In this document: in pieces, positions 24,407 through 31,382 of the stretch | Numbering within the stretch: the first letter of the stretch is position 1 | Layout of the letters: each line of letters begins with the position of its first letter | Assembly (NCBI RefSeq): GCF_023740735.1 | Contig: NZ_JAMRXH010000009.1 | Coordinates: forward strand, 159,470-223,469 | From: Nocardia sp. CDC159 | GTDB taxonomy: Bacteria > Actinomycetota > Actinomycetes > Mycobacteriales > Mycobacteriaceae | Reading direction: 5' to 3' | DNA length: 64,000 nt | Position numbers and translations under genes: made by a program | The notes under the pieces: model-generated | What the model saw: only the letters and a program-made list of their open reading frames with translations | Database searches by the model: none | What the model was told of the DNA's origin: nothing

Positions 24407-24627
24407 GCCGCGTCCCCCTGCCCGTACATCCGCACCACCAGGGCATCCAGTTCGGCGGGGTTCACCTTGAGGTTGCGAGGCCCGACTCGATACCCGGTCA
24501 GCAGCCCTGCCTTGATCCACGTCCGGATGGTTTGCGAGGTCACCCCGATCCGCTTACCGGCTTGTCCTGTCGTCACGTAGTCGGCTGCCATCTCGGCCCC
24601 TCTCGATATGTAGTTGTCGGTTGGCAT
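24403..24627 (-). CDS. Excisionase-like helix-turn-helix protein
   Basis: A 74-residue MerR/HTH_17-type DNA-binding protein (TTGQAGKRIGVTSQTIRTWI, then GLLTGYRVGPRNLKV). Proteins of this kind act as excisionases or as regulators of element replication genes. The ATG at 24627 is preceded by a strong GGAAGGAG; an internal ATG at 24591 also has a fair site. It is the first gene of the minus-strand operon. Confidence 0.82.
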   Translation of the reverse strand: MPTDNYISRGAEMAADYVTTGQAGKRIGVTSQTIRTWIKAGLLTGYRVGPRNLKVNPAELDALVVRMYGQGDAA

Positions 24628-25056
24628 CGCACTCCTTCCCCTGCGTTGCCTCCCCCCATTCTTGGGGAAGCTGGCCAACTTGCAAGATGTTGTAGACGGG
24701 AAATGCGAAACGAGACGACAGCACACCTCGTGACGAGTTGCTCAAACCCATCTTCGGGACTATGAAAAACCCCTTGGAACCCGTATCCGGTCGAATCAAC
24801 GGAGTGGTGCGGTGGCGGATTGACCCGGGGGAGGGGGGTCCTCCGGCCAGGGGCTCTGCCGGTGACTGGGCAGGTCACGAGCTGTGTCCGGCATTCATCT
24901 GCCCGCTATACGCATTTCCTTTGCCCCGTTTCTTCGCCGTGGAACAACCTGCAATAGATGAAAACACACTTTTCCGACACCATGCCGTACCCGCGGCGCG
25001 CACACCCCTCGGTTGGCCTATTGGCGGAAACGCAGGGAAATGTTCGGAAAGGATCG

Positions 25057-25088
25057 GAGATGACCGGAGGTGTCTCGAGATGACCGGA
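25057..25088. repeat. Two 12-bp direct repeats, iteron-like
   Basis: GAGATGACCGGA occurs twice with a 20-bp period (two helical turns), preceded by looser GGAAA-type copies from 25036. It could bind the HTH or replication protein. Two copies alone are weak evidence. Confidence 0.4.
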
Positions 25089-25179
25089 AGGGGCCGAACG
25101 CGACCGACCGAGTGTTTCCACACAAACGCATGAAAGTGGCGATCCTCACACGATAGGCAGCGGTTATCGGCCATGACCG

Positions 25180-25329
25180 CTGTCTCGAAAACGTTCGTTT
25201 ACTGAGACAGTCAGCCTCGCTGAGGTCTGATCGAGCCGTCCTGCCGATACGGGTTGCCTTGCGTGTCTTGTAACCCTGTCTCACAACCATTAGTCTCAAA
25301 ACCTGATACGTGGCGGGATTATGAGACAG
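25180..25329. promoter_or_regulatory. Resolvase-site-like cluster of CTGTCTC motifs
   Basis: CTGTCTC (25180-25186) faces GAGACAG (25204-25210) with a nested AAACG-TT-CGTTT, giving a near-symmetric 31-bp site. CTGTCTCA (25276-25283), AGTCTCA (25292-25298) and TGAGACAG (25322-25329) follow, the last ending 8 nt before the resolvase start. The arrangement of several inverted subsites next to a small serine recombinase resembles a res site or autoregulatory operator. Confidence 0.6.
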
Positions 25330-25337
25330 GACGATCA

Positions 25338-25895
25338 GTGGCAGTCATCGGCTACGCACGAGTCAGCACCACCGACCAAGACCCCCAGCTTCAGCTCGAC
25401 GCACTGAAAGCCGCTGGGGCAGAACGCGTCTTTTCCGACCATGGTGTGTCCGGCACCAAGACCGAACGGCCCGAGCTGGATCGCTGCCTGGACCACCTCC
25501 GCGACGGTGACGTACTGACCGTGTGGAAGCTGGACCGCCTCGGCCGCAACACCGTTCACGTCCTCCAGCTCATCGAGCAACTGACCGCACGCGGCATCGG
25601 GTTCCGCTCGCTCACCGAGGGCCTGCACACCGACGGCGCGATGGGCAAAGCGATGCTCACCATCGCCGCCGCCTTCGCCCAACTCGAACGAGACATGATG
25701 ATCGAACGCACCCGCGCCGGACTCGCCGCCGCAGCCGCCAACGGCCGCAAGGGAGGACGGCCCCGCAAGCTCGACAACGCCGACGCCGCCAAGGCCCGCC
25801 GCCTCAAAGCCAAGAACGTGAGCGTGCCCGACATCGCAAAGATGCTCGGCTGTTCCCGTGCCACCGTGTACCGCTACCTCTCCGAAACCGACTGA
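25338..25895 (+). CDS. Small serine recombinase (resolvase/invertase)
   Basis: A 185-residue Tn3-resolvase/Hin-type recombinase. Nucleophile Ser10 is in YARVSTTDQD, with LDRLGRNTVHVL and the E-helix AFAQLERDMMIERTRAGL. The C-terminal helix-turn-helix NVSVPDIAKMLGCSRATVYRYL binds DNA. The GTG start follows closely on the motif cluster. It may resolve element multimers or invert DNA; no transposase accompanies it, so a Tn3 transposon is unlikely. Confidence 0.92.
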   Translation: MAVIGYARVSTTDQDPQLQLDALKAAGAERVFSDHGVSGTKTERPELDRCLDHLRDGDVLTVWKLDRLGRNTVHVLQLIEQLTARGIGFRSLTEGLHTDGAMGKAMLTIAAAFAQLERDMMIERTRAGLAAAAANGRKGGRPRKLDNADAAKARRLKAKNVSVPDIAKMLGCSRATVYRYLSETD

Positions 25896-25994
25896 AGCGA
25901 AATGCTGTGCCCCGGAAGGTGATCCGCTCGGTGGCTCGCTGGGTCGGCAGAGAGTCAACCGTTAGCGTCCGAAACTCCCGGGCCTATCGACACC

Positions 25995-26010
25995 CCCACC
26001 CCCGGGTGGG
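25995..26010. terminator. Short GC hairpin after the resolvase
   Basis: CCCACCC-CC-GGGTGGG, 100 nt beyond the resolvase stop and 138 nt before the convergent XRE gene's stop. It is a weak terminator candidate. Confidence 0.35.
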
Positions 26011-26147
26011 CGCAGAATCGGCCCGTGTACCTGAGGGGCGGCCACAGAGAGGAGTGGGCGGGTGGCGCGGGGGCGGGTACTGGTCAGTGCGCCAGGGCTG
26101 AGGCCAGCACACGCACCGCCCCTGCAAGCGGTTCGGACAAAGCGCGA

Positions 26148-27305
26148 CTACGCCCGGTACGTGTCTCGGAACGCTTCACGCACCGTGGCCGCGTCCGGCG
26201 CGTTTCGATCTTCGATCCGTGAGACCACCTCAGACACACGCCAGTAGTTCGACGGGACCAGACGCCCGGATTCCACCGCAGCCAGCGCAACGTGTGCCGC
26301 TTCATCGGGCTTATCCGCTGCCACCAGAGCTAGGCCCAAATCGAGGTTTGCCGAAGCGATCCGACGCGGCCGAACGACGGCGGCACCGGTCAGATCGGCA
26401 AGAACGTGTCGAGCGTAGGACTCCGCCGCCGGATCACCGAGCCACGCCAATGTGGTCGCCACGTAGGCATCCGACTTCGCCGGGTCATAGCGAAAATGAT
26501 GTTCCGGCCGATCAGGCACGCTTAGGCCGGACACTAACCGTGCCACGCGACGTAGCGCCCCGTATGTGCCCTTGCTGTCCCCGAGCCGCGCTAATGCACG
26601 TCCTTCCTGCGCAGTGGCTTGTATGAACACCGAACTGTCTTCCGGTGCCAAAGACTGCGCGGCGCGCGATAGCTCGGCCGCCGCCGCAAATTCCCCGTCC
26701 GTCAGTTGCTGCCACGCTCGGGTTTCCAGACACCATGCGGCGATCTCGCGGTGTCCCGCTTCGTCTGCGAGCTTCCACGCCAAGTGCCCTCGGGCCGCTG
26801 CGGCGGACTTTTCGCTCAGGTCGATATGGCATGTGCTGGCCAGCAGTGACAGCCAGCCGACCGTGACCAGTAATCGGCGGTGCTGGGTCAGGGTCTTCCG
26901 ACTGTCTATCAGCCGTCCGGCATAGCCCAGATGCTCATGTATGCGCGCGAGCAGGTCCCTCGGCGGAGTCGTTGCGTAACCCGCCGCCAGGTCGTCTACG
27001 GCCAACTCCAACCGCTCGAGGGTGCCACCGCCAAGATCAGAAGCGGCAATCCGCTGAATCCATTCAGCTGCCGCTTGCTCACCATCGGCAGGTTCGACGA
27101 ACAACCCCGAACCGATCCCCAGAGCATCGGCGTAGGCGGTGACGTGCTCGGGCTTGACCTGCCGTCGCCCAGTCTCCAGCAGTCCGAGCAGCGGCTTGCT
27201 GTAGTGCGTGCGCGCTGCAAGGGCGGACAAACTGAGTCCAGCTGCTTCCCGCGCGGCGCGCAGACGGGCACCGAGCGCAACCGAGTCCTCGTGACCGGTC
27301 TCCAT
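26148..27305 (-). CDS. XRE-family regulator with TPR-like domain
   Basis: A 385-residue regulator. Residues 8-70 form a Cro/CI helix-turn-helix (LRAAREAAGLSLSALAARTH, LLETGRRQVKPEHVTAYADA). The rest is a repeated helical array (DLLARIHEHLGYAGRLIDSR, AWKLADEAGHREIAAWCLET) of TPR type, as in Rgg/NsdA-like sensors. It is divergent from the cargo genes with a tandem TGTAGACGC repeat in front, so it probably controls itself and the cargo in response to a ligand or peptide. Confidence 0.88.
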   Translation of the reverse strand: METGHEDSVALGARLRAAREAAGLSLSALAARTHYSKPLLGLLETGRRQVKPEHVTAYADALGIGSGLFVEPADGEQAAAEWIQRIAASDLGGGTLERLELAVDDLAAGYATTPPRDLLARIHEHLGYAGRLIDSRKTLTQHRRLLVTVGWLSLLASTCHIDLSEKSAAAARGHLAWKLADEAGHREIAAWCLETRAWQQLTDGEFAAAAELSRAAQSLAPEDSSVFIQATAQEGRALARLGDSKGTYGALRRVARLVSGLSVPDRPEHHFRYDPAKSDAYVATTLAWLGDPAAESYARHVLADLTGAAVVRPRRIASANLDLGLALVAADKPDEAAHVALAAVESGRLVPSNYWRVSEVVSRIEDRNAPDAATVREAFRDTYRA

Positions 27306-27325
27306 TCCGCCATCGTAAACGCCTG

Positions 27326-27344
27326 TGTAGACGCTTGTAGACGC
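27326..27344. promoter_or_regulatory. Tandem 9-bp repeat upstream of the XRE gene
   Basis: TGTAGACGC at 27326-27334 and 27336-27344, a 10-bp period placing both on one DNA face, 21-39 bp before the XRE start. It is an operator candidate. Confidence 0.4.
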
Positions 27345-27403
27345 GAATTCGAATCACCTGCCGCGCCGCCGGAGTGAGGCTATAAAGAGGCCCCGATGCC
27401 GGG

Positions 27404-27460
27404 ATGATCACCGTGTCGATCCCCGGTGTCGGGTGCCGTACCAATGACCGGATCGAATGA
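27404..27460 (+). CDS. 18-codon leader ORF overlapping the next gene
   Basis: ATG to TGA (MITVSIPGVGCRTNDRIE) with its stop overlapping the next start (ATGA), the same arrangement as at 10345-10407 before the paralogous gene. No good ribosome site is visible. Confidence 0.35.
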   Translation: MITVSIPGVGCRTNDRIE

Positions 27461-27744
27461 CGGCAGGGGTGTACACGGTGGGGTTCAACTGGTGGCGAGA
27501 AGACACCGAGCCAGAGCGACCGAGCGTAAGTGTGCAAGAGGTTCGCGCCCGCATCCAACGGGAGACGGTCGCGGAGGGCTACTACCATGCGGCACCGAAC
27601 CAATCGCTCACAGTCGACGAAGCGCATCGAATCACGCAGCAGCACAGGGATTGTGATTCCGCTGAGTGCCCGCGTAAAGCGTCGGCGTTACAGGTCTTGA
27701 TCGAGGCGGGGAAGTTCAAGCCCGACAGCAGCCGCAACTACTGA
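27457..27744 (+). CDS. Small H-x5-H-x2-C-x4-C protein, paralogue of the 10404 gene
   Basis: A 95-residue protein sharing EAHRxxQQHxDC, the second Cys, RKAxAxxVLxxAGxxKP and an upstream EVRARIQRE/EIRQRLLAE segment with the protein at 10404-10724. It lacks the N-terminal membrane helix of that copy and starts with a Trp-rich stretch (YTVGFNWWRED). The conserved His and Cys could hold a metal ion. It is the first gene of the cargo strand, divergent from the XRE-TPR regulator. Function unknown. Confidence 0.65.
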   Translation: MTAGVYTVGFNWWREDTEPERPSVSVQEVRARIQRETVAEGYYHAAPNQSLTVDEAHRITQQHRDCDSAECPRKASALQVLIEAGKFKPDSSRNY

Positions 27745-27833
27745 AGACGTTCCGCGCCAGTCTCTTTCGCGCACTCGGGAGATTCGGTGGCACGGCACGA
27801 AATGAATCACGACAGCCTCGAAAGGGGGTGCTG

Positions 27834-27875
27834 ATGATCGGGCCGGAAGACAACGACGACGCATCGGAGCAGTAG
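27834..27875 (+). CDS. 13-codon ORF with strong ribosome site
   Basis: AAAGGGGGTGCTG precedes ATG; the peptide is MIGPEDNDDASEQ, strongly acidic. It may be a leader ORF for the cargo genes or a decayed start. Only the ribosome site supports it. Confidence 0.3.
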   Translation: MIGPEDNDDASEQ

Positions 27876-27998
27876 CCCGATGAACCACACTGCATAACCA
27901 ACAGCTTCGCCATAGAGCAGCGCCTTCGGTCTACCGGCCGAACAGCAACGGACTCCGGCCGAGGGTGCTGCCTCGAACACATAAGGGGGACGAACTTC

Positions 27999-28178
27999 AT
28001 GATCAATGCAAGGAAGGCTAGAACCGTTGTGCCTATGGCCGCGCTGACCGCTGGAACGGCGGTGGTTGTGTGGCGGGCAGATGTCCGGCACCTCGAGGGA
28101 TTCCTGATCGGGGCGGCGGCCTGCCTGGCACTGGACTGGGTGGCCGAACGGCTTTGGGAGGGGGCGACGTACAGGTGA
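27999..28178 (+). CDS. 59-residue membrane protein of the cargo
   Basis: ATG at 27999 follows AAGGGGGA. The 59 residues hold two weakly hydrophobic segments (TVVPMAALTAGTAVVVW and LEGFLIGAAACLALDWVA) with a basic N-terminus (INARKAR), so it is probably an inner-membrane protein. It lies between the small Cys/His gene and the acidic-protein gene, all on the plus strand. No family recognised. Confidence 0.55.
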   Translation: MINARKARTVVPMAALTAGTAVVVWRADVRHLEGFLIGAAACLALDWVAERLWEGATYR

Positions 28179-28292
28179 GCTGCGCGCCCTGGCTGGCCCC
28201 TATCGTGTTCGGCCAGGGTTTGCGGGGCGTCGCCCGCACGGATCGGTCACACTAACGTGTTCGGCTCGAATTCGGCGAAAGGGGTAGATGCG

Positions 28293-28832
28293 GTGGGTGG
28301 CGAAAGGCCGTACACAGAGGCCGAGCGTCAGCAGATGGAACGCGACCAGCAAGACCCGCGCTGGTTGGCTTGGGTGGAGCGCATGGACGAGGAACTGGCG
28401 AAGTTCCTGTCCGAAACAGTGTCGGACATGCCCGAGAACCCGTGGACAGCTGAGGGACTGCGGCGTGCCGAACAGGCGGCTTTGGAACGCTTCCCCGAGT
28501 CGGGGTACGAAGACCGCCCGGAGAACCGGGAACTTGTGGACCAGTTCGCGCGATTTCTGGGGGAAGTCTTCCGCAGGAACTTCGAAGGCGAGTGGTACAA
28601 CGTGCCCGAATACGACGACGAGAACCGCAGTCGCGGCTTCGGCCCGGTGATTCAAGAGGGGTACAACCCGATGTACCTCGACGTCATCCCTCTGCTGGGA
28701 ACGGCGATCGTTCGGCGTACCGGCGAGGAGTGGACCACGATCTTCGGTTACTCCCAACAGGACTATGCGAAATGGGTAGAGCATGGACGCCCGCCACTCG
28801 AGGAGTGGGTGAACCGGGACATCGACGACTAG
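28293..28832 (+). CDS. Acidic protein of the cargo, possible immunity partner
   Basis: A 179-residue strongly acidic protein rich in Trp and Tyr (EELAKFLSETVSDMPENPWT, GYNPMYLDVIPLLGTAIVRR, EEWVNRDIDD). The GTG at 28293 has AAAGGGG upstream; a GTG at 28257 would add 12 residues. It lies 32 nt before the nuclease-like gene and is probably co-expressed with it. Its small size, acidity and Trp-rich C-terminal half recall immunity proteins of toxin pairs, but no known immunity family is recognised. Confidence 0.7.
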   Translation: MGGERPYTEAERQQMERDQQDPRWLAWVERMDEELAKFLSETVSDMPENPWTAEGLRRAEQAALERFPESGYEDRPENRELVDQFARFLGEVFRRNFEGEWYNVPEYDDENRSRGFGPVIQEGYNPMYLDVIPLLGTAIVRRTGEEWTTIFGYSQQDYAKWVEHGRPPLEEWVNRDIDD

Positions 28833-28864
28833 GTGCAAGCCGGGGATACGCGGGGGGCTGAACT

Positions 28865-30001
28865 GTGGACCCGGACGACGAAGAACGAAGATGGAAGCGA
28901 TACGTTGACCGAAAGTGGTTCCGAGGGGAACGCGCACGTAGCAAAGCGGACTACCGTCGGACTCGCGACCGGTTCTCTCGATCCCGTGAGTTCGGCAACT
29001 TCTTCCGGGACGGTATGGCCAGGCTTCAAGGGCTTACTGAGAAGAACGGCTGGAAGAAGGAAGTTCACGCTCGAACATCGCTAGGACCCCGTTACCACGA
29101 CATCGCGTTACCGAAGTCTCGTCAGGCCAAAGAGTACAAGACCGGCAGGGTCGGCCCGGAGGCGTTGAGACAGCTGGAAAAAGATCGTTACCTGATGGCT
29201 CGCGGCTGGGTGATCAGCTGGGTACTCGCGCCCAACGTGGTACTCGACCCCAGGGTGCAGGCCGAGATGGACCGTCTGCGGGCTCGATATCCGAAAGCGT
29301 TTCAGATCGAGCGAGTTACGCATGAGCAGTTCCGGCAAGCTATCGCCCTCGGTAAGCAGATCGCGAAAGAGCGCGCTCAACGTGAGCGAGACGACGAGCT
29401 GGCGAAGACTCTCGACCAGACCAAGCGAAAAGAGCTGGAAGAGAAGAAGAGACAGCTCGCGAAGGACGTTGCCGAGCAGAACCGCCGAATAGCCGAAGCG
29501 CGCCAAGGCAACCAGGCGTTAGAGCTGCAAGCCCTGAAAGAGGCACAGGCGCGCATGTCGAAGACCTTGGAGGAGATCCGCACCCAAGAGAGAGCGCAGG
29601 CACAAGCCACGTTGAACGCGCTCGGTCTGAGCAAGGCCCAAGCGGAGGAGATGGCGAAGACGCTGGAGGCGAACCGCGAAGCCCAGCGCAAGGACGTGGT
29701 GAAAGGACTCGAAGCATTCGGGCACGTGGTGCAAAGTGAAGAGCGGGCACGCGCGGAGGAACAGAAGGTCCGCGAGGAACGCGCCAGAGCGATGGAACAG
29801 GCGGAGCGGACTCGCCAGGAGCAGCAGCGCGCCTTTGCCGCACGCGGTATGTCGGAGTTGGCTCAGCATCTCGACCTGATGCGAGGGGTAGCACCGCCAG
29901 GTGTGACCCTGCCGGGGATGGCCCCCGCACCAGAGGCAGTGCGCGGGCGAGCCGCCGAGCTGGCGCGCCAGAGAGAGCGAGGCATGAACCGGGAGCGATA
30001 A
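28865..30001 (+). CDS. PD-(D/E)XK-like domain fused to a long coiled coil
   Basis: A 378-residue basic protein. Residues 70-155 contain GPRYHDIAL with D79, AKEYKTGRV with E90 and K92, and LRQLEKDR with Q103. This D-x10-E-x-K followed by a helical Gln fits a PD-(D/E)XK nuclease core, with VISWVLAP as the following strand. Residues 160-335 are a long charged coiled coil (ELEEKKRQLAKDVAEQNRRI, then AQARMSKTLEEIRTQERAQA). The tail is Pro/Gly-rich. There is no signal peptide or toxin-delivery domain. The GTG start has a G-rich site upstream. A nuclease effector paired with the preceding acidic protein is an inference. Confidence 0.7.
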   Translation: MDPDDEERRWKRYVDRKWFRGERARSKADYRRTRDRFSRSREFGNFFRDGMARLQGLTEKNGWKKEVHARTSLGPRYHDIALPKSRQAKEYKTGRVGPEALRQLEKDRYLMARGWVISWVLAPNVVLDPRVQAEMDRLRARYPKAFQIERVTHEQFRQAIALGKQIAKERAQRERDDELAKTLDQTKRKELEEKKRQLAKDVAEQNRRIAEARQGNQALELQALKEAQARMSKTLEEIRTQERAQAQATLNALGLSKAQAEEMAKTLEANREAQRKDVVKGLEAFGHVVQSEERARAEEQKVREERARAMEQAERTRQEQQRAFAARGMSELAQHLDLMRGVAPPGVTLPGMAPAPEAVRGRAAELARQRERGMNRER

Positions 30002-30061
30002 TCGCCCAGCGATTTCGGGGTCGTAAAAAAATGGCCTGACCACCGCCGATGAGTCAGGGTG

Positions 30062-30084
30062 GGGGTCTGAATATTCGAGACCCC
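30062..30084 (+). terminator. Inverted repeat after the cargo genes
   Basis: GGGGTCT-GAATATTCG-AGACCCC, 60 nt beyond the nuclease-like gene's stop. Confidence 0.5.
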
Positions 30085-30297
30085 GTGTTGTCTGCGAAAA
30101 CTCCCAAACCTGTACAGAGGCAGAGCCGCTATGCCCACCGCTCGAGCCGACACCCGGGTGAGGGGGCATCCGGCCCGGCCGTCGAAAGCACGGATGCGGA
30201 TGCACCCCCCTTGCCTCGAATCTGAGCGCGTAGAAGGAACGCCACCGAGGCGTGGTCCGCCGGGCGCGGCGCAGAGATTCAGACCCCCAACCCCCCA

Positions 30298-30327
30298 CAG
30301 GTAGCCGAGTGACGTGTCGGCTACCTG
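30298..30327 (-). terminator. Terminator of the small minus-strand gene
   Basis: An 11-bp perfect stem (CAGGTAGCCGA / TCGGCTACCTG) with an 8-nt loop, 20 nt beyond the stop at 30347. Confidence 0.7.
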
Positions 30328-30346
30328 GGTCCGGGCGTGCTGTCAG

Positions 30347-30496
30347 CTATGCGCCCTCGGTGTACGGGTCGAACTTGCCGGACTTCATTGCCTGCATCTC
30401 GGGCTCTCCTCGCCTGGAGTCCTCCTGCTCGGCGGCCGCATCCTGTTGGGTGGTGGTCTGCTCTTCGTCGGCCGGTGTCGGTTCGCTGGTGGTCAC
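30347..30496 (-). CDS. 49-residue acidic protein near the right end of the element
   Basis: A GTG start with GGAAGG upstream encodes a Glu/Gln/Thr-rich, low-complexity N-terminal half (SEPTPADEEQTTTQQDAAAE). The C-terminus is more ordered and aromatic (MKSGKFDPYTEGA). A clear terminator follows. The frame continues upstream without a site. No family recognised. Its size, acidity and position between cargo and attR would fit a regulatory peptide or protein tag. Confidence 0.5.
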   Translation of the reverse strand: MTTSEPTPADEEQTTTQQDAAAEQEDSRRGEPEMQAMKSGKFDPYTEGA

Positions 30497-30779
30497 TGCA
30501 TTGCCTTCCGGTGGTCGGGTTCTACACCGATAACCGTATCGACTGCCCGACTCCCCGTATCTCGTTCGGCCAACCGGGATTCCGATCAAGCAAGGCGTGG
30601 AAAACGCAACGGATAGAGGCCGCCTATGCCGAGACAGGCGGGTGTTCCATGCCCAGGGGATACCCGCACAGGTGGCAGATCGCCGCGAGGCCCATGGAAG
30701 CGACAACGCCTCGGGCAATCCGGTTTCCAGGCGAGAGAGGCGCTAACGCTGTTTAACAGGTGTTTTAGAACAGTGCTAC

Positions 30780-31346
30780 CTAGCCCATGGACGGCTCGAC
30801 GGTGGTGACCGCGATCGGCTCGCGGCGTAGCTCGGTCGCCAAGCCGTCGCCGAGCGCGGACAGCGCGGCCTTGCTGGCCGAATATGCGGCCTTCTTGCCC
30901 GGCAGCCCGCGCACCGCGCTCAGCGAGGAGATCAGCACCAGATGACCGTCGCGCTGATCGCGGAAGATTTCCAGGGCCGCCTCGGCCTGAGCCAGCGCAC
31001 TGACGAAATTGGTGGTGGCCGTGCGGATATTGGCATCCGCACGGCCCGTTCCCAGACGCGCGCCCTTGCCGAGCCCGGCGTTGACGATCACCCGATCCAG
31101 GCCGCCGAGTTCGGCGCGCAGCGCCGCGAACACGGCCGGGATCGTGGCATGCTCGTCGACGTCGAGCCGCCGCACGGCCACGGTGATACCCGGATGCTCG
31201 GCCACCAGTCGCGCGCGCAATTCCTCGAGTTTGTCGAGGCGGCGGGCGCACAACGCGAGATCCCTTCCGCGCGAGGCGAATTCGCGAGCCATACCCGCGC
31301 CGAGCCCGGAGCTGGCTCCGGTAATGAGAATTCTGCGCCTGGTCAT
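30780..31346 (-). pseudogene. 5' part of the short-chain dehydrogenase split by the element
   Basis: Native coding sequence from 31346 down to the core at 30799-30792, then a few element codons (SMG) and a stop. It shows the SDR cofactor motif TGASSGLGAGMAREF, the NAG motif (VIVNAGLG) and the catalytic Ser-Tyr-Lys (LVLISSLSA; AYSASKAALS). The product therefore keeps the catalytic residues but lacks the C-terminal substrate-binding third. The missing part is at 20014-20216. Excision at TCGAGCCG restores the frame. Confidence 0.9.
30792..30799. repeat. attR core
   Basis: CGGCTCGA, identical to the attL core. Just inside, GTTTTAGAACAGTGCTACC (from about 30761) is the inverted counterpart of the left arm. 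Confidence 0.8.
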
Positions 31347-31382
31347 GGCACGACGATAATGCCCGACCCGCGCCGACGTCGG

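Larger units (their letters stand above)
24628..25337. other. 710-bp non-coding control region of the element
   Basis: No credible gene. It lies between the divergent replication operon and resolvase, so it must carry both promoters. It contains a 12-bp direct repeat GAGATGACCGGA at 25057-25068 and 25077-25088 (20-bp period) and the CTGTCTC/GAGACAG motif cluster at 25180-25329. It is less GC-rich than its surroundings. It is the best candidate in the element for a replication origin. Confidence 0.5.
20209..30799. mobile_element. 10.6-kb integrative element in an SDR gene
   Basis: Bounded by CGGCTCGA at 20209-20216 and 30792-30799, the only overlap between the two halves of the interrupted SDR gene. 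A large serine integrase lies directly inside the left end. The interior holds an excisionase-like HTH, a primase/helicase, a resolvase, an XRE-TPR regulator and cargo genes. No capsid, terminase, relaxase or TraB/FtsK gene is seen. Coding style differs from the flanks: more AAG/GAG-rich and less extreme GC. Short serine-integrase core identity, rather than long repeats, is what this integrase class produces. A phage satellite or integrative plasmid are the main options. Confidence 0.88.

Noticed and set aside
25180..25329. CTGTCTC motifs as terminal inverted repeats of a transposon
   Set aside because: They cluster at one side of the resolvase only, with no transposase and no matching copy on the far side.
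30131..30304. A 57-codon plus-strand frame near the right end of the element
   Set aside because: Arg/Pro-rich with no ribosome site, and it runs into the terminator of the minus-strand gene.
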